Of a stretch of 64,000 nt of DNA, positions 26,821 through 35,501 are shown in pieces (position 1 is the stretch's first letter; each line of letters starts with the position of its first letter). This stretch comes from DATFCK01 sp963728975 (GTDB taxonomy: Bacteria; Verrucomicrobiota; Verrucomicrobiia; Chthoniobacterales; UBA10450). Under the pieces are notes generated by a model that was not told the origin of the DNA, ran no database searches, and worked only from the letters and a program-made list of their open reading frames with translations. The stretch lies in the NCBI GenBank assembly GCA_963728975.1, contig CAVSMF010000001.1:62001-126000 (forward strand), read 5' to 3'. The position numbers were made by a program, and so were the translations under genes.

Positions 26821-26943
26821 AGAGAATAACGAAGCACGAATGACGAATGTCGAAAATCGAATGATTTGGCTGACTGTCGATTGTTGTCATTCGGGCTCCG
26901 TCATTGTTTCGGCATTCCTCATTCGTTATTTGTCATTCCTTTG
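26821..26943. repeat. Degenerate inverted 'echo' spacer between truB and ribF
   Basis: The left part has cgaagcacgaatgacgaatg and tcgaaaatcgaatga. The right part, reverse complemented, reads aataacgaatgaggaatgcc and gaaacaatgacgg. The two halves are imperfect inverted repeats of a GAATGACGAAT-like word and could form a long hairpin in the transcript. Confidence 0.6.
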
Positions 26944-27876
26944 ATGGAAACGCTCCAATCCATCTCCGGGCTGTCGCGGTTGCGCGGCCCAATTTTTCTC
27001 GCCATTGGCGTTTTCGATGGCGTTCACCGCGGCCATCAGGCCGTGATTTCCACTTCCACCAGCCATGCTGCTTCAGCCGGCGGAACAGCCGTCGTGGTCA
27101 CGTTTGATCCTCATCCGGCCAAAGTTCTCCGGCCCGACAAGGCCCCCCATTTGCTCACCGCCACCCAGCACAAGATCGACCTGATCCGCAGCCTGGGCGC
27201 CGGTTATCTGCTCGTGATTCCATTTACCCGCGACTTCGCCGCGACCACCCCGCAAGACTTCGTGCGACAATTGGTGAACCAGGCAAAACCTTTGCGTGAG
27301 ATCTGCGTCGGCCACGAATGGTCGTTTGGAAAGAACCGCGCGGGAAATCTCGATCTGCTGAAAGAACTGGGAAGCAATTTTGGATTCGATGTGGTGGGAA
27401 TTCCTCCGGTGAAAATAAACGGCCAGGTGGTAAGCAGCACCGCCATCCGTCACGCCGTCGAGACCGGCGATTTTGCCAAAGCCGCCGAGATGCTGGGTCG
27501 CGATTACACGATTCTCGGAACCGTGACCGGCGGTGAAAAACTGGGCACGAAAATCGGCTTTCCCACCGCCAATCTCAGCGCCCACAACGAGCAATTTCCG
27601 CCCGATGGCGTTTATTTTGCGGAAGCGCGGGTCGCAGACGCCCTTCATTATGGCGTGGTGAATCTGGGATACCGGCCCACCGTGGCGCACCAGCCTGAGC
27701 GCACTCTGGAAATTCATCTCCTCGACTTCGACCGGCAGATTTACGGCCAGGATGTTGAGGTGCGTTTCCTGCAATATTTGCGTCCGGAAAGAAAATTCGA
27801 CGGAATCGATGCTCTGGTCCGGCAGATCCGACTCGACATCGAGCAGGCGCGTAAACTTTGTCCGGCTCGATCGTAA
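26944..27876 (+). CDS. ribF: Bifunctional riboflavin kinase / FAD synthetase
   Basis: The ATG at 26944 gives 310 residues starting METLQSISGLSRLRGPIFLA. The N-terminal FAD synthetase domain has AIGVFDGVHRGHQAVI and TFDPHPAKVL. The C-terminal kinase domain has GEKLGTKIGFPTANL, where PTAN contacts substrate. It converts riboflavin to FMN and FAD. The frame is open upstream to 26866 through the spacer repeat, but without family similarity. It closes the nusA cluster. Confidence 0.95.
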   Translation: METLQSISGLSRLRGPIFLAIGVFDGVHRGHQAVISTSTSHAASAGGTAVVVTFDPHPAKVLRPDKAPHLLTATQHKIDLIRSLGAGYLLVIPFTRDFAATTPQDFVRQLVNQAKPLREICVGHEWSFGKNRAGNLDLLKELGSNFGFDVVGIPPVKINGQVVSSTAIRHAVETGDFAKAAEMLGRDYTILGTVTGGEKLGTKIGFPTANLSAHNEQFPPDGVYFAEARVADALHYGVVNLGYRPTVAHQPERTLEIHLLDFDRQIYGQDVEVRFLQYLRPERKFDGIDALVRQIRLDIEQARKLCPARS

Positions 27877-27948
27877 CCGGACGCTCGGCGGGTTGACGAT
27901 TATTTGGCCGAGGCGGAAATGCCGCGAACGGCGCTCCTCGGTGTTCTA

Positions 27949-28235
27949 GGAGACTGTTGAAAAACTGGGGCGGGTCGCGCGTAGTAGGCAGAAGGGGCGA
28001 ATGGCAAGGAACGAGTGAGGCGCATCCCCCTTCATGGGGCTGTAACGAGCGAGTGACGCCGCCAGACGCCCTCGCGCCCGGCGGGTTTGCGTCGATTTTG
28101 TCGTTGACCGGCGTTGCTCGCTTGGCCGAGATCGCTGCGGATATCGGCTATGCCAGTCCGGCTCGGACCGCTCGCGCCTTGGCCAACGCCAAAATCGACA
28201 GCAACGCGGCCCACCCCAGTTTTTCAACAGTCTCC
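27949..28235. mobile_element. Miniature TA-flanked palindromic element (family B, copy 2)
   Basis: Both ends read TA then GGAGACTGTTGAAAAACTGG inward, matching over about 26 bases. TA lies at 27947-27948 and 28236-28237. The interior holds the core gcgttgctcgcttggccgag, then atcgctgcggatatcggcta, shared with copy 1. A second, inverted copy of the family A core lies at about 28040-28071 (ctgtaacgagcgagtgacgc, then cgccagacgccc). No transposase is encoded. Confidence 0.88.
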
Positions 28236-28489
28236 TAGCGCAGGGGACGGGCCTTGACTTGATGCGGGCGTCTCCGGCTTTGGCGCGATCTTGTTCCGGT
28301 TTCAGTTGTTGGCGTGGTTGAAAAGGTAAGCCGCGCTTTGCGGGAATTTGCTCCCGGCGCCCGATCGAACTCGCGCTCGAGTCGAAGCATTTTTCGGTCG
28401 ATCTCTTGAATCTGGGCCATGAGCGCTTCCTTCCGTTGGGAAAGCCTGACCATTTCCCTGAGTTTGGCGCCCGGAATGTTCACCACCAT
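28235..28489 (-). CDS. Small hypothetical protein with coiled coil and basic tail
   Basis: From the ATG at 28487-28489 the protein has 84 residues. MVVNIPGAKLREMVRLSQRK and EALMAQIQEIDRKMLRLE form an amphipathic helix. The C-terminal half is Ser/Thr/Arg-rich and disordered. Its TAG stop codon is made by the TA target site of the adjacent miniature element, so the natural tail may have been longer. It lies 67 bases after the anti-sigma-like gene on the same strand. Confidence 0.55.
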   Translation of the reverse strand: MVVNIPGAKLREMVRLSQRKEALMAQIQEIDRKMLRLEREFDRAPGANSRKARLTFSTTPTTETGTRSRQSRRRPHQVKARPLR

Positions 28490-28556
28490 TGCAGTATCCT
28501 GACGCGCAAACCCGACAATGCAACTCTGGAAGCTATCCAGCTTGCAGGCGATGCGC

Positions 28557-28901
28557 CTAGGGAGCTTGTAATTGACGGTTGTTGGCGATCGCGGCCGCAA
28601 TCCCCAGACCGGTCACTACAATTCCGCAGCCCAAGGCGAGGGCAAAAACCCAGAGGACCGGCAACGCAGCCAGCCAGGCCAGGCCGCGATCGATAAAGCG
28701 GCCGCCGCCCGATAGAAAATAGCTCAGCCCGCTGGCCAGAATGGTGATGCCAAGCAAGATCAGGACGCGGAGAGAACGGCGACCCGCCCGGGACGGCGGC
28801 AGCTGGTTCAGGACACGGCCAGTGAACCCTTCATCGTCGATGTACGGCGCCGCCTCGCGCAATTGCCGATCAAGCAAATCTTCCTGGGTTACTTCGTCCA
28901 T
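28557..28901 (-). CDS. Putative anti-sigma factor, two-helix membrane protein
   Basis: The protein has 114 residues. The cytoplasmic N terminus reads MDEVTQEDLLDRQLREAAPY with IDDEGFTGRVLNQLPP, a pattern seen in DUF5056-like proteins next to ECF sigma genes. Two membrane helices follow (LRVLILLGITILASGLSYFL; LPVLWVFALALGCGIVVTGL). It begins 25 bases after the sigma gene, which supports an anti-sigma role; direct evidence is lacking. Confidence 0.7.
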   Translation of the reverse strand: MDEVTQEDLLDRQLREAAPYIDDEGFTGRVLNQLPPSRAGRRSLRVLILLGITILASGLSYFLSGGGRFIDRGLAWLAALPVLWVFALALGCGIVVTGLGIAAAIANNRQLQAP

Positions 28902-28926
28902 ATCCGGTTCAACACTTCCATATTAA

Positions 28927-29463
28927 TCAATTCGGCGCCCATGCCGCCAGTGTTCGTTTCAGTTTTTCGCGGCCCCGCAGCACGTTGGTTTTGACCGTGC
29001 CCAGAGGAATAGCCAGAACCTGGGCGGCTTCATCGTGTGACAGTCCATTTTGGCAGCACAGCACAACGGCCGAGCGCTCGTGCAATGGAAGCAGGTTTAA
29101 TGCGTGCATGAGATCGTGTCGCAGAGCCGGATCGACCGTTTGCGGATCCAACTCGCTTTGCCACTTGGTTTCATCAATCCCAACCAGCTCTTTTCGACGG
29201 CGCGCGTCTTCCCGGAAGCAATTGTAGGCGATCCGGTAAAGCCAGGTCGAGAACCGGGCCTCGCCTCGAAAGCTCCGGATATTTTTGTAAGCCCGGATAA
29301 ACGCTTCCTGAGCGAGATCGTCGGCCAGGGCAAGATCGCTGCGGGTAAGCTGGCGCAACAAGCCGCGCACGCTCGATTGATGCCGGCGAACCAGCTCGCC
29401 AAAAGCATGCTGATCGTCGTCAACAAGAACGCGGGCAATGAGATCCGCATCGGTTAACTCCAC
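28927..29463 (-). CDS. RNA polymerase ECF-type sigma factor
   Basis: The protein has 178 residues. Region 2 contains DLAQEAFIRAYKNIRSFRGE and FSTWLYRIAYNCFREDARRR. Region 4 contains LPLHERSAVVLCCQNGLSHD and EAAQVLAIPLGTVKTNVLRG. It resembles RpoE-like group ECF factors. It follows the DUF6249-type gene by 9 bases and precedes the putative anti-sigma gene, so the three form one operon. Confidence 0.92.
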   Translation of the reverse strand: MELTDADLIARVLVDDDQHAFGELVRRHQSSVRGLLRQLTRSDLALADDLAQEAFIRAYKNIRSFRGEARFSTWLYRIAYNCFREDARRRKELVGIDETKWQSELDPQTVDPALRHDLMHALNLLPLHERSAVVLCCQNGLSHDEAAQVLAIPLGTVKTNVLRGREKLKRTLAAWAPN

Positions 29464-29472
29464 ATTCGGAGG

Positions 29473-30156
29473 TTAAGGCAGCGGAGGCGGATTGTCTGTT
29501 CCAGGTTTCCGCCCGCCCTCCAGTTTCCAAACCAAAAGATATCCGAAGCCAATCAAGAACGGGATGATTCCGATGGACCAGGTTCCCCCTTCCCAATCAT
29601 TGACGGCGCCAAGAAAAACCACCAAGGCGAGCCCGACCATCATCAGCACAACCCCGCGCCGCATATCCGATCGCTGCCGCTGAGCCGGCGGCGGCGGCGC
29701 CAGAAGGGCCGGCGGAACGGGTTGGCCTTTTTCCACCATCATTCGAATGGTCCGATGCATCATGCGGTTTCTGGAGAAACCAAAATAGAGGATTACGGCG
29801 ACGATCAGGACCGGCGCTCCAAAGACGGTCATGAACACAATCGCCACGATCGGGACGGCAAGCCCGGGAATATCTTCATCGTGGCCAAATCCGATGCCGT
29901 CTGTCCGGTCGCGTTTGTTCTCGTCCGATCCCACGGTGAAATGAACGCCCTTGCGGGTCAATCTCTTGTCAATCCGCTCCCGAATCCTGTCGGCCAAGTC
30001 GCTCTCGACGGTTGCCGCAGGCGAGGCGCTGGCGGCAATCGACGCCGATGTTGAAGGCGTCGCCGGCGGCGTTGCCGGCGCGATGGTAGGAGTTTGAGCA
30101 AAGCTGGTCAGGGCTAAGGCGAGCAGCCCAAGGCAGGTTACAAACAATGTTTTCAT
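29473..30156 (-). CDS. DUF6249-type membrane protein with signal peptide
   Basis: The ATG at 30154-30156 gives 227 residues starting MKTLFVTCLGLLALALTSFA, a signal peptide. A Thr/Pro/Ser/Ala-rich stretch follows, then helices at IPGLAVPIVAIVFMTVFGAP with VLIVAVILYFGF, RRGVVLMMVGLALVVFLGAV and WSIGIIPFLIGFGYLLVW. A conserved MVEKGQPVPPALL motif lies between helices, as in DUF6249 proteins. These genes are often next to ECF sigma genes. A role in envelope stress sensing is inferred from context only. Confidence 0.75.
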   Translation of the reverse strand: MKTLFVTCLGLLALALTSFAQTPTIAPATPPATPSTSASIAASASPAATVESDLADRIRERIDKRLTRKGVHFTVGSDENKRDRTDGIGFGHDEDIPGLAVPIVAIVFMTVFGAPVLIVAVILYFGFSRNRMMHRTIRMMVEKGQPVPPALLAPPPPAQRQRSDMRRGVVLMMVGLALVVFLGAVNDWEGGTWSIGIIPFLIGFGYLLVWKLEGGRKPGTDNPPPLP

Positions 30157-30255
30157 ATTTGACAGTAAGATGCGGCCCGGCCTCACCTTGGATTCAAGTT
30201 TCTTGCGGTTTGAAGGGCAGAAGAAAGCAATCCCGGCTTGCCAAATCGCGCGTCG

Positions 30256-30315
30256 TGGAGGGCGGAGCTCCTGCGACGCCGCCCGGGTGCGAGCTCGCGG
30301 GAGCTCGCCCCTCCA
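30256..30315. repeat. REP-like inverted pair (GGAG-headed)
   Basis: TGGAGGGCGGAGCTCCTGCG at the left and, reverse complemented, TGGAGGGGCGAGCTCCCGCG at the right face each other across about 20 bases. Each half carries a GAGCTC palindrome. The same word recurs singly at 48919-48944 and 63886-63906. The pair lies upstream of the tRNA-Gly gene and of the sigma operon. Confidence 0.7.
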
Positions 30316-30401
30316 TGGTTCGGTTGAGCCGTTGGCGCTTCCGGCGAAAGTAAAAGGTTGCGGAATCGGACCCCTGCGACATTATTTCTACCTTCCAAAA
30401 C

Positions 30402-30476
<75 letters not shown>

Positions 30477-30566
30477 GCCTTTACTTGGGGCGATGGCGCG
30501 GCTGCATGATCCTGCACCGCCACAAATCGAGTTGTCCGGCGCTGGTCTGATCCTAAGTTCCAACCC

Positions 30567-31328
30567 ATGAAAGTAATCTCGGCTTTCTCTCTTACCGTCA
30601 TCGCCTTCCTGCTCGGTTCCGGGCCGGCGGCCCAAGCCGCGGACGCATTCAAAGCCAAAACCCCGTGGGAAATTACCGGCCAGCTCGAGGAAGCTTGTTC
30701 GTGCGACGCGCCATGCCCCTGCTGGTTCAATTCCAAACCGAGCCGGATGACTTGCGATGGCGGGCAGGTGCTCTTCATTCAAAAAGGCAACTACGGCAAA
30801 GTTAAACTCGACGGACTCGCCATCGCCAGGATGGGACAGAGCCCGGCCGGCCAGAGCATGATGAACTCGTTTGGGAACTGGAACTTTTCCTATACCTATA
30901 TCGACGAAAGGGCGACACCCGAACAACGGAAAGCCATGGAAGCGATTGCCAAAATAATGGATCCGGGCGCGTCAAAGAAGACCGAGATCCGTTACGCGCC
31001 GATCACCCGGAAGATCGAAGGCAAAGAGCACGAGATTACGTTAGGTCGCTTTGGCAGTTTTCGCGGCCATCTGATTGAAGGGGGCCTGGGAGGCACGGCT
31101 CCAAAAATCATCAACCCGCCGGGAGCTGACCCCGTGCACCGCGAATATCTGCAGGGCCGGACCTCCAAGCTGACCTATACCGATGCCGATCAGAATTGGT
31201 CGTACCAGAACACGAACTACATGTTTGGAACGTTTACCGTGGACAACATCCAATACGAAAGATACGCAGCCGGCCTCGCCCAAGAGATGGAGCCGCCAAA
31301 GAAAGAAAACGCGTCCCGGAAAAAATGA
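30567..31328 (+). CDS. DUF1326 domain-containing secreted protein
   Basis: The protein has 253 residues. A signal peptide (MKVISAFSLTVIAFLLGSGP, cleaved near AQAADA) precedes the DUF1326 hallmark EEACSCDAPCPCWF. Its four closely spaced Cys suggest metal or thiol chemistry. Later motifs are GNYGKVKLDGL and KKTEIRYAPITRKIEGKEHE. The function of the family is not established. The Lys-rich end KKENASRKK is normal sequence. It stands alone between tRNA-Gly and trpE. Confidence 0.85.
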   Translation: MKVISAFSLTVIAFLLGSGPAAQAADAFKAKTPWEITGQLEEACSCDAPCPCWFNSKPSRMTCDGGQVLFIQKGNYGKVKLDGLAIARMGQSPAGQSMMNSFGNWNFSYTYIDERATPEQRKAMEAIAKIMDPGASKKTEIRYAPITRKIEGKEHEITLGRFGSFRGHLIEGGLGGTAPKIINPPGADPVHREYLQGRTSKLTYTDADQNWSYQNTNYMFGTFTVDNIQYERYAAGLAQEMEPPKKENASRKK

Positions 31329-31427
31329 GCTGACACGATAGAGTCATTTCTAATCGGTCTCGAACCGCCGCCGCCTTTTCGCACACGCACATCCATTCCT
31401 CCACTGTCCGCTAACTCTATCACGCCA

Positions 31428-32978
31428 TTGCTTCTCTCTCCTTCTCGCGACGAGTTCCGGTCGCTCGCCCGCTCCGCCAACCTCGTCCCTGTGATCCTGG
31501 ACTTGATCGCAGATGCCGAAACGCCGGTCTCGGTATTCGCCAAGTTTTACGACGGCTCGCCCTGTTTCTTGTTCGAATCAGCCGAAAAAAGTGAGGAGTC
31601 CGGGCGCTTCTCCTTTATTGGGGCCGATCCGTTGTTGCTGTTCACCAGCCGGGATTCGACCGTTTTCATTAATCAAAACGGCGAGAAAACGCAGGTTGCT
31701 GCCGCCGATCCGCTGGTTGCGCTCGAGAAAGCAATGCGAGGTTTTCGTTTTGCCGCTCCCTCGCACATTCCGCACTTCATTGCCGGCCCGGTCGGCTACA
31801 TCGGTTACGACGCCGTTCGGTTCTTCGAGCCGAGCGTGCCGAGGCATGTTCGCGACGATCTGCGTCTTCCGGAAACGATGTTCATGATCGCGGGGACGAT
31901 GCTTGTTTTCGATCATCGCTTTCGCCGGCTGCGTCTGATCAGCAACGCCTACATCCCTGACGGCGAAGATGGCTCCGGCGTCGAAGCAGCCTACGCCGCG
32001 GCCGAAGATAATCTCGCGCGAACGCTCGACCGGTTAAACCGGCCTGCGTTCCTGCATCCGATTTCAGCCGCGATTCCCGAACAGATTCCGGTTGTCCGAT
32101 GCAACACCAGCCGGAAGGAATTTGAATCGATGGTCGGGAAAGCGCGGGAGTTGATCGCCGCCGGCGACATTTTTCAGGTAGTATTGTCGCAGCGGTTCGA
32201 GACCGATTTTGCAGGCAGCGCCCTTGATCTTTATCGCGCGCTTCGGTTTGGAAACCCGTCTCCCTACATGTTTTGCCTGAGCTTCGACGAGCGATTCGCG
32301 TTTCTGGGAAGTTCGCCCGAGCTGCATGTCCGTTCCCGAAACGGAAAGGTGGAAATACGCCCGATCGCCGGAACCCGGCCGCGGGGAACGGATTCGGTTG
32401 AAGACGAGCGGCTTGCCGGCGAATTGCTGGCCGATCCCAAGGAACGCGCCGAACACGTGATGCTAATCGATCTCGCCCGGAACGATGTTGGCCGGATAGC
32501 GCAGTTTGGGAGCGTCCGGGTTACCGAACAGATGGGGATCGAACGCTACAGCCACGTCATGCATATTGTTTCCCACGTGGTTGGGCAGCTCCGCGAAAAC
32601 ACAAACGCATTTGATCTGATTCGAGCCACCTTCCCGGCCGGCACCGTCTCGGGGGCGCCCAAGATTCGCGCGATGCAGATCATTGCCGATCTGGAGAAGG
32701 CCGCCCGGGGATTTTATGCCGGCGTGGTCGGTTACTTCGGATTTGATGGGTCGCTGGATAGTTGCATCGCCTTGCGTTCGGTAATCCTGAAGGAAGGCAA
32801 GGCCTACTTCCAAACCGGGGCCGGGGTTGTGGCCGATTCCGATCCGGCGCGGGAATATGAGGAGTGCGTTAATAAGGCGAAAGCGATGCTCGAAGCAATC
32901 GGGCGGGCGCAATCAGGAGGGCCGGCTTCGCAGCCAAAAACAACCAAACCGGCCGGCCTGAAAGCCGACCTTCCTTGA
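31428..32978 (+). CDS. trpE: Anthranilate synthase component I
   Basis: The protein has 516 residues. The N-terminal domain has ESGRFSFIGADPLLLF. The chorismate-binding domain has AAGDIFQVVLSQRFE, GNPSPYMFCL, IRPIAGTRPRGTD, HVMLIDLARNDVGRI and TFPAGTVSGAPKIRAMQII. It converts chorismate and ammonia to anthranilate with TrpG, encoded 51 bases downstream. The start is a TTG at 31428; no ATG lies nearby in frame, and the residues SPSRDEFRSLA fit the usual TrpE start. Confidence 0.95.
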   Translation: MLLSPSRDEFRSLARSANLVPVILDLIADAETPVSVFAKFYDGSPCFLFESAEKSEESGRFSFIGADPLLLFTSRDSTVFINQNGEKTQVAAADPLVALEKAMRGFRFAAPSHIPHFIAGPVGYIGYDAVRFFEPSVPRHVRDDLRLPETMFMIAGTMLVFDHRFRRLRLISNAYIPDGEDGSGVEAAYAAAEDNLARTLDRLNRPAFLHPISAAIPEQIPVVRCNTSRKEFESMVGKARELIAAGDIFQVVLSQRFETDFAGSALDLYRALRFGNPSPYMFCLSFDERFAFLGSSPELHVRSRNGKVEIRPIAGTRPRGTDSVEDERLAGELLADPKERAEHVMLIDLARNDVGRIAQFGSVRVTEQMGIERYSHVMHIVSHVVGQLRENTNAFDLIRATFPAGTVSGAPKIRAMQIIADLEKAARGFYAGVVGYFGFDGSLDSCIALRSVILKEGKAYFQTGAGVVADSDPAREYEECVNKAKAMLEAIGRAQSGGPASQPKTTKPAGLKADLP

Positions 32979-33029
32979 TCGCATCTCCAAATTCCCGACT
33001 GAGAACCCATTGGGGTGTAGATTTCTCCA

Positions 33030-33593
33030 ATGCTGCTGGTCATCGATAATTACGATTCGTTCACCTACAATCTCGTCCAATGCTTCGGCGAACTGGGCGC
33101 GGAGATCGTTGTCAGGCGGAACGACCAGATCGATCTGGAAACGATTAATGAATTGCAGCCGGACCGGATCTGCATTTCGCCCGGACCAGGCCGGCCTGAA
33201 AACACCGGGATCAGCCCGGCTGTTATCCGGGAACTCGGTCCGCGCCTGCCGGTCCTCGGAGTTTGCCTCGGGCATCAATGCATCGCCCAGGTTTTCGGAG
33301 CCCGGGTTGTCCGCGCGGAAAAACCGATGCACGGCAAGACCTCGATAATCCGGCATAACGGTCGCGGCATTTTCAACGGCCTAACCGAGCCGCTGGAGGC
33401 AACGCGCTATCATTCGCTGATCGTCAGCCCTGAGTCGCTCCCCGATTCGCTCGAGATAACCGCCGAGACAAAGGAAAAGGAGATCATGGGATTGCAACAT
33501 CGGACATTCCCGATCCACGGCGTCCAGTTTCATCCGGAATCAATTCTGACCGGCCAAGGCCGGAAGCTGCTGGAGAATTTCCTGACAATATGA
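33030..33593 (+). CDS. trpG: Anthranilate/aminodeoxychorismate synthase glutaminase subunit
   Basis: The protein has 187 residues. It is a class I glutamine amidotransferase: MLLVIDNYDSFTYNLVQ, SPGPGRPENTGIS, the catalytic Cys in GVCLGHQCIA, and His/Glu in GVQFHPESIL. It supplies ammonia to TrpE, encoded just upstream. As in many bacteria it may also serve PabB in folate synthesis. Confidence 0.95.
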   Translation: MLLVIDNYDSFTYNLVQCFGELGAEIVVRRNDQIDLETINELQPDRICISPGPGRPENTGISPAVIRELGPRLPVLGVCLGHQCIAQVFGARVVRAEKPMHGKTSIIRHNGRGIFNGLTEPLEATRYHSLIVSPESLPDSLEITAETKEKEIMGLQHRTFPIHGVQFHPESILTGQGRKLLENFLTI

Positions 33594-33732
33594 GATGGGG
33601 AACGCGCTGCTCGCCCTGCCGCGACCACGGCCAAGGCCGGCATGTCCCAGATTTTCCCATCGAACCGACATCCGAATATTTTTTGTCCGAAATTAATGGG
33701 GCGCGACGAGCGCATCCGGCCGACCCCGGAGA

Positions 33733-34740
33733 TTACTCGATCACATTGTGGATGGCGCGGACTTGTCTGACCATCTCTTCGTATTCGTCGAGGGTTAGCG
33801 CTTGCACGCCATCGGACAGGGCTTCGTCCGGCCGGCAATGGACCTCGACCATTAGACCGTCGGCCCCAACCGCAACTCCAGCCCGGGCCAGCGGCGTCAC
33901 CAAATAACTGCGGCCGGTCCCGTGCGCGGCGTCGACGATCACCGGCAGATGCGATATCCGCCGGACCGCCGGAATCGCCGCCAGATCGAGAGTATTCCGG
34001 GTGTGCTGGGCGAAGGTGCGCACCCCGCGCTCGCACAGAACAATCCGATAATTTCCCTCGGCCATGACATATTCCGCAGCCAGCAGCCATTCCTCCAGGG
34101 TCGCAGCCATGCCGCGTTTTAACAGCACCGGCAATTTTGAACGCCCGACCCGGCGCAGGAGAGTGAAATTCTGCATGTTGCGCGCGCCGATCTGAATCAT
34201 GTCGGCATATTTCTCAACCAGGTCCACATTCGCTTCATCGAGTGCTTCACTCACGATCTTCAATCCGAATTTGTCCCGGACCTCCGCCAGCAATTTCAAA
34301 GCATCTTCTCCCAATCCGGAAAAGGCATAGGGCGACGTCCGCGGCTTGAAAGCGCCGCCCCGGAAAAATCTGGCTCCGCTGCGCTGAACCGCTTCGGCCA
34401 CGGCGAAGGCCTGCTTTCGGTTCTCAATCGCGCAGGGCCCGGCGATGATGGCCAGTGAGCCGTCTCCGATTTTTGCGCCATCCCCGAGATCGACAATGGT
34501 TCGCTCCGGCCGCAGATCGAGGCTGATGAGCTTGTAGGGCTTGGTAACCCGGATTGCTTCCGACACTCCCGGTAAATTTTCGAAATGACTCAGATCGACC
34601 GCTCCTTTGTTTCCGGTTACCCCAATCGCCGTGCGGGTCGCCCCCGGCATGATGTGGGCGCGAAAACCGAGCGACTCGATTACGTGGACTACACCGGATA
34701 TTTCCGTTTCGGTGGCCCCGGCATTCATGACAATAAGCAT
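33733..34740 (-). CDS. aroF: 3-deoxy-7-phosphoheptulonate (DAHP) synthase with N-terminal ACT-like domain
   Basis: The ATG at 34738-34740 gives 335 residues starting MLIVMNAGATETEISGVVHV, a ferredoxin-like (FL/ACT-like) domain of about 70 residues. The TIM barrel has IAGPCAIENRKQAF, FRGGAFKPRTSPYAF, IQIGARNMQNF, LLKRGMAATLEEWL and VDAAHGTGRS. This is the type I-beta form found in Thermotoga and Bacillus. It performs the first step of aromatic amino acid synthesis from PEP and erythrose 4-phosphate. The N-terminal domain usually mediates feedback control. It faces trpG tail to tail. Confidence 0.94.
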   Translation of the reverse strand: MLIVMNAGATETEISGVVHVIESLGFRAHIMPGATRTAIGVTGNKGAVDLSHFENLPGVSEAIRVTKPYKLISLDLRPERTIVDLGDGAKIGDGSLAIIAGPCAIENRKQAFAVAEAVQRSGARFFRGGAFKPRTSPYAFSGLGEDALKLLAEVRDKFGLKIVSEALDEANVDLVEKYADMIQIGARNMQNFTLLRRVGRSKLPVLLKRGMAATLEEWLLAAEYVMAEGNYRIVLCERGVRTFAQHTRNTLDLAAIPAVRRISHLPVIVDAAHGTGRSYLVTPLARAGVAVGADGLMVEVHCRPDEALSDGVQALTLDEYEEMVRQVRAIHNVIE

Positions 34741-34789
34741 TGGCGTGGAAGAACAGCTATTTACCGGGGCAAATGGCTTCAGGTCAAAC

Positions 34790-35473
34790 TTAACTCTCTC
34801 CTTCCGGTTGCAGCCACTCCCGCGTTCCTGCCACATCCTGCGGCGTCAGCTCGTGACCAGCCACCTGAAACTCTAATGTTACTTCCGCTCCCGCGCCTCT
34901 GTATATTTCGGCCAGGTCCCGAACAATGTCCGGCCGCGCGATCGGGTCGGAGTCGCCTGCTGAGATTAGAATGCGCGCGGCCGATAAATCGGTCGGCCGT
35001 GCCTCCGAAAGCGGAACCATCGGGCGAAACAAGACCGCCCGGCTAAACGGCGCGATGCCCAGCAACATCATTGCCGAGGCGATATTCGCGCCGTTCGAGT
35101 AACCCACGGCAACAAGTTGACTGGTGTCGATCCCATAGGTCGCTCCCGCTCTTTCCAGAAACTCCGCCAGTTCATGCGCGCGCCCGACTACGTCCATTTC
35201 GTCGAATACGCCCTCAGCCAGACGCCGAAAAAAACGGGGTGCTCCTTTTTCGACAACTTTGCCACGGGGACTGAGGAGCGCGGCATTCGGATCGATGGCC
35301 CGACCAAGCTCAAGCAAATCGTCTTCGTTTCCTCCGGTGCCGTGGAGAAGCAGAAGGGCGCGGCCGGAACCCGGCTGGCGGGCCGGCAAAAAGCGATGAA
35401 TAAAGTCAGGAGCGTTCATCCGTTGATCCAGCGGAGGAAGATCACCAAACGCGACCGGGAATCCGCCAGCCAC
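34790..35473 (-). CDS. Alpha/beta hydrolase, MhqD-like carboxylesterase
   Basis: The protein has 227 residues. The serine hydrolase motif is GYSNGANIASAM, with the likely catalytic Asp in ISAGDSDPIARPD and His in VAGHELTPQD. ALLLLHGTGGNEDDLLELGR is the oxyanion region. It belongs to the phospholipase/carboxylesterase 2 group. The adjacent dioxygenase-like gene makes a pair like MhqD-MhqO, involved in quinone resistance in Bacillus. A second in-frame ATG (MNAPDFIHRF, residue 19) could be the real start. Confidence 0.85.
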   Translation of the reverse strand: MAGGFPVAFGDLPPLDQRMNAPDFIHRFLPARQPGSGRALLLLHGTGGNEDDLLELGRAIDPNAALLSPRGKVVEKGAPRFFRRLAEGVFDEMDVVGRAHELAEFLERAGATYGIDTSQLVAVGYSNGANIASAMMLLGIAPFSRAVLFRPMVPLSEARPTDLSAARILISAGDSDPIARPDIVRDLAEIYRGAGAEVTLEFQVAGHELTPQDVAGTREWLQPEGES

Positions 35474-35501
35474 GGGCCGGTTACGACAGCAGTTTGAATT
35501 T

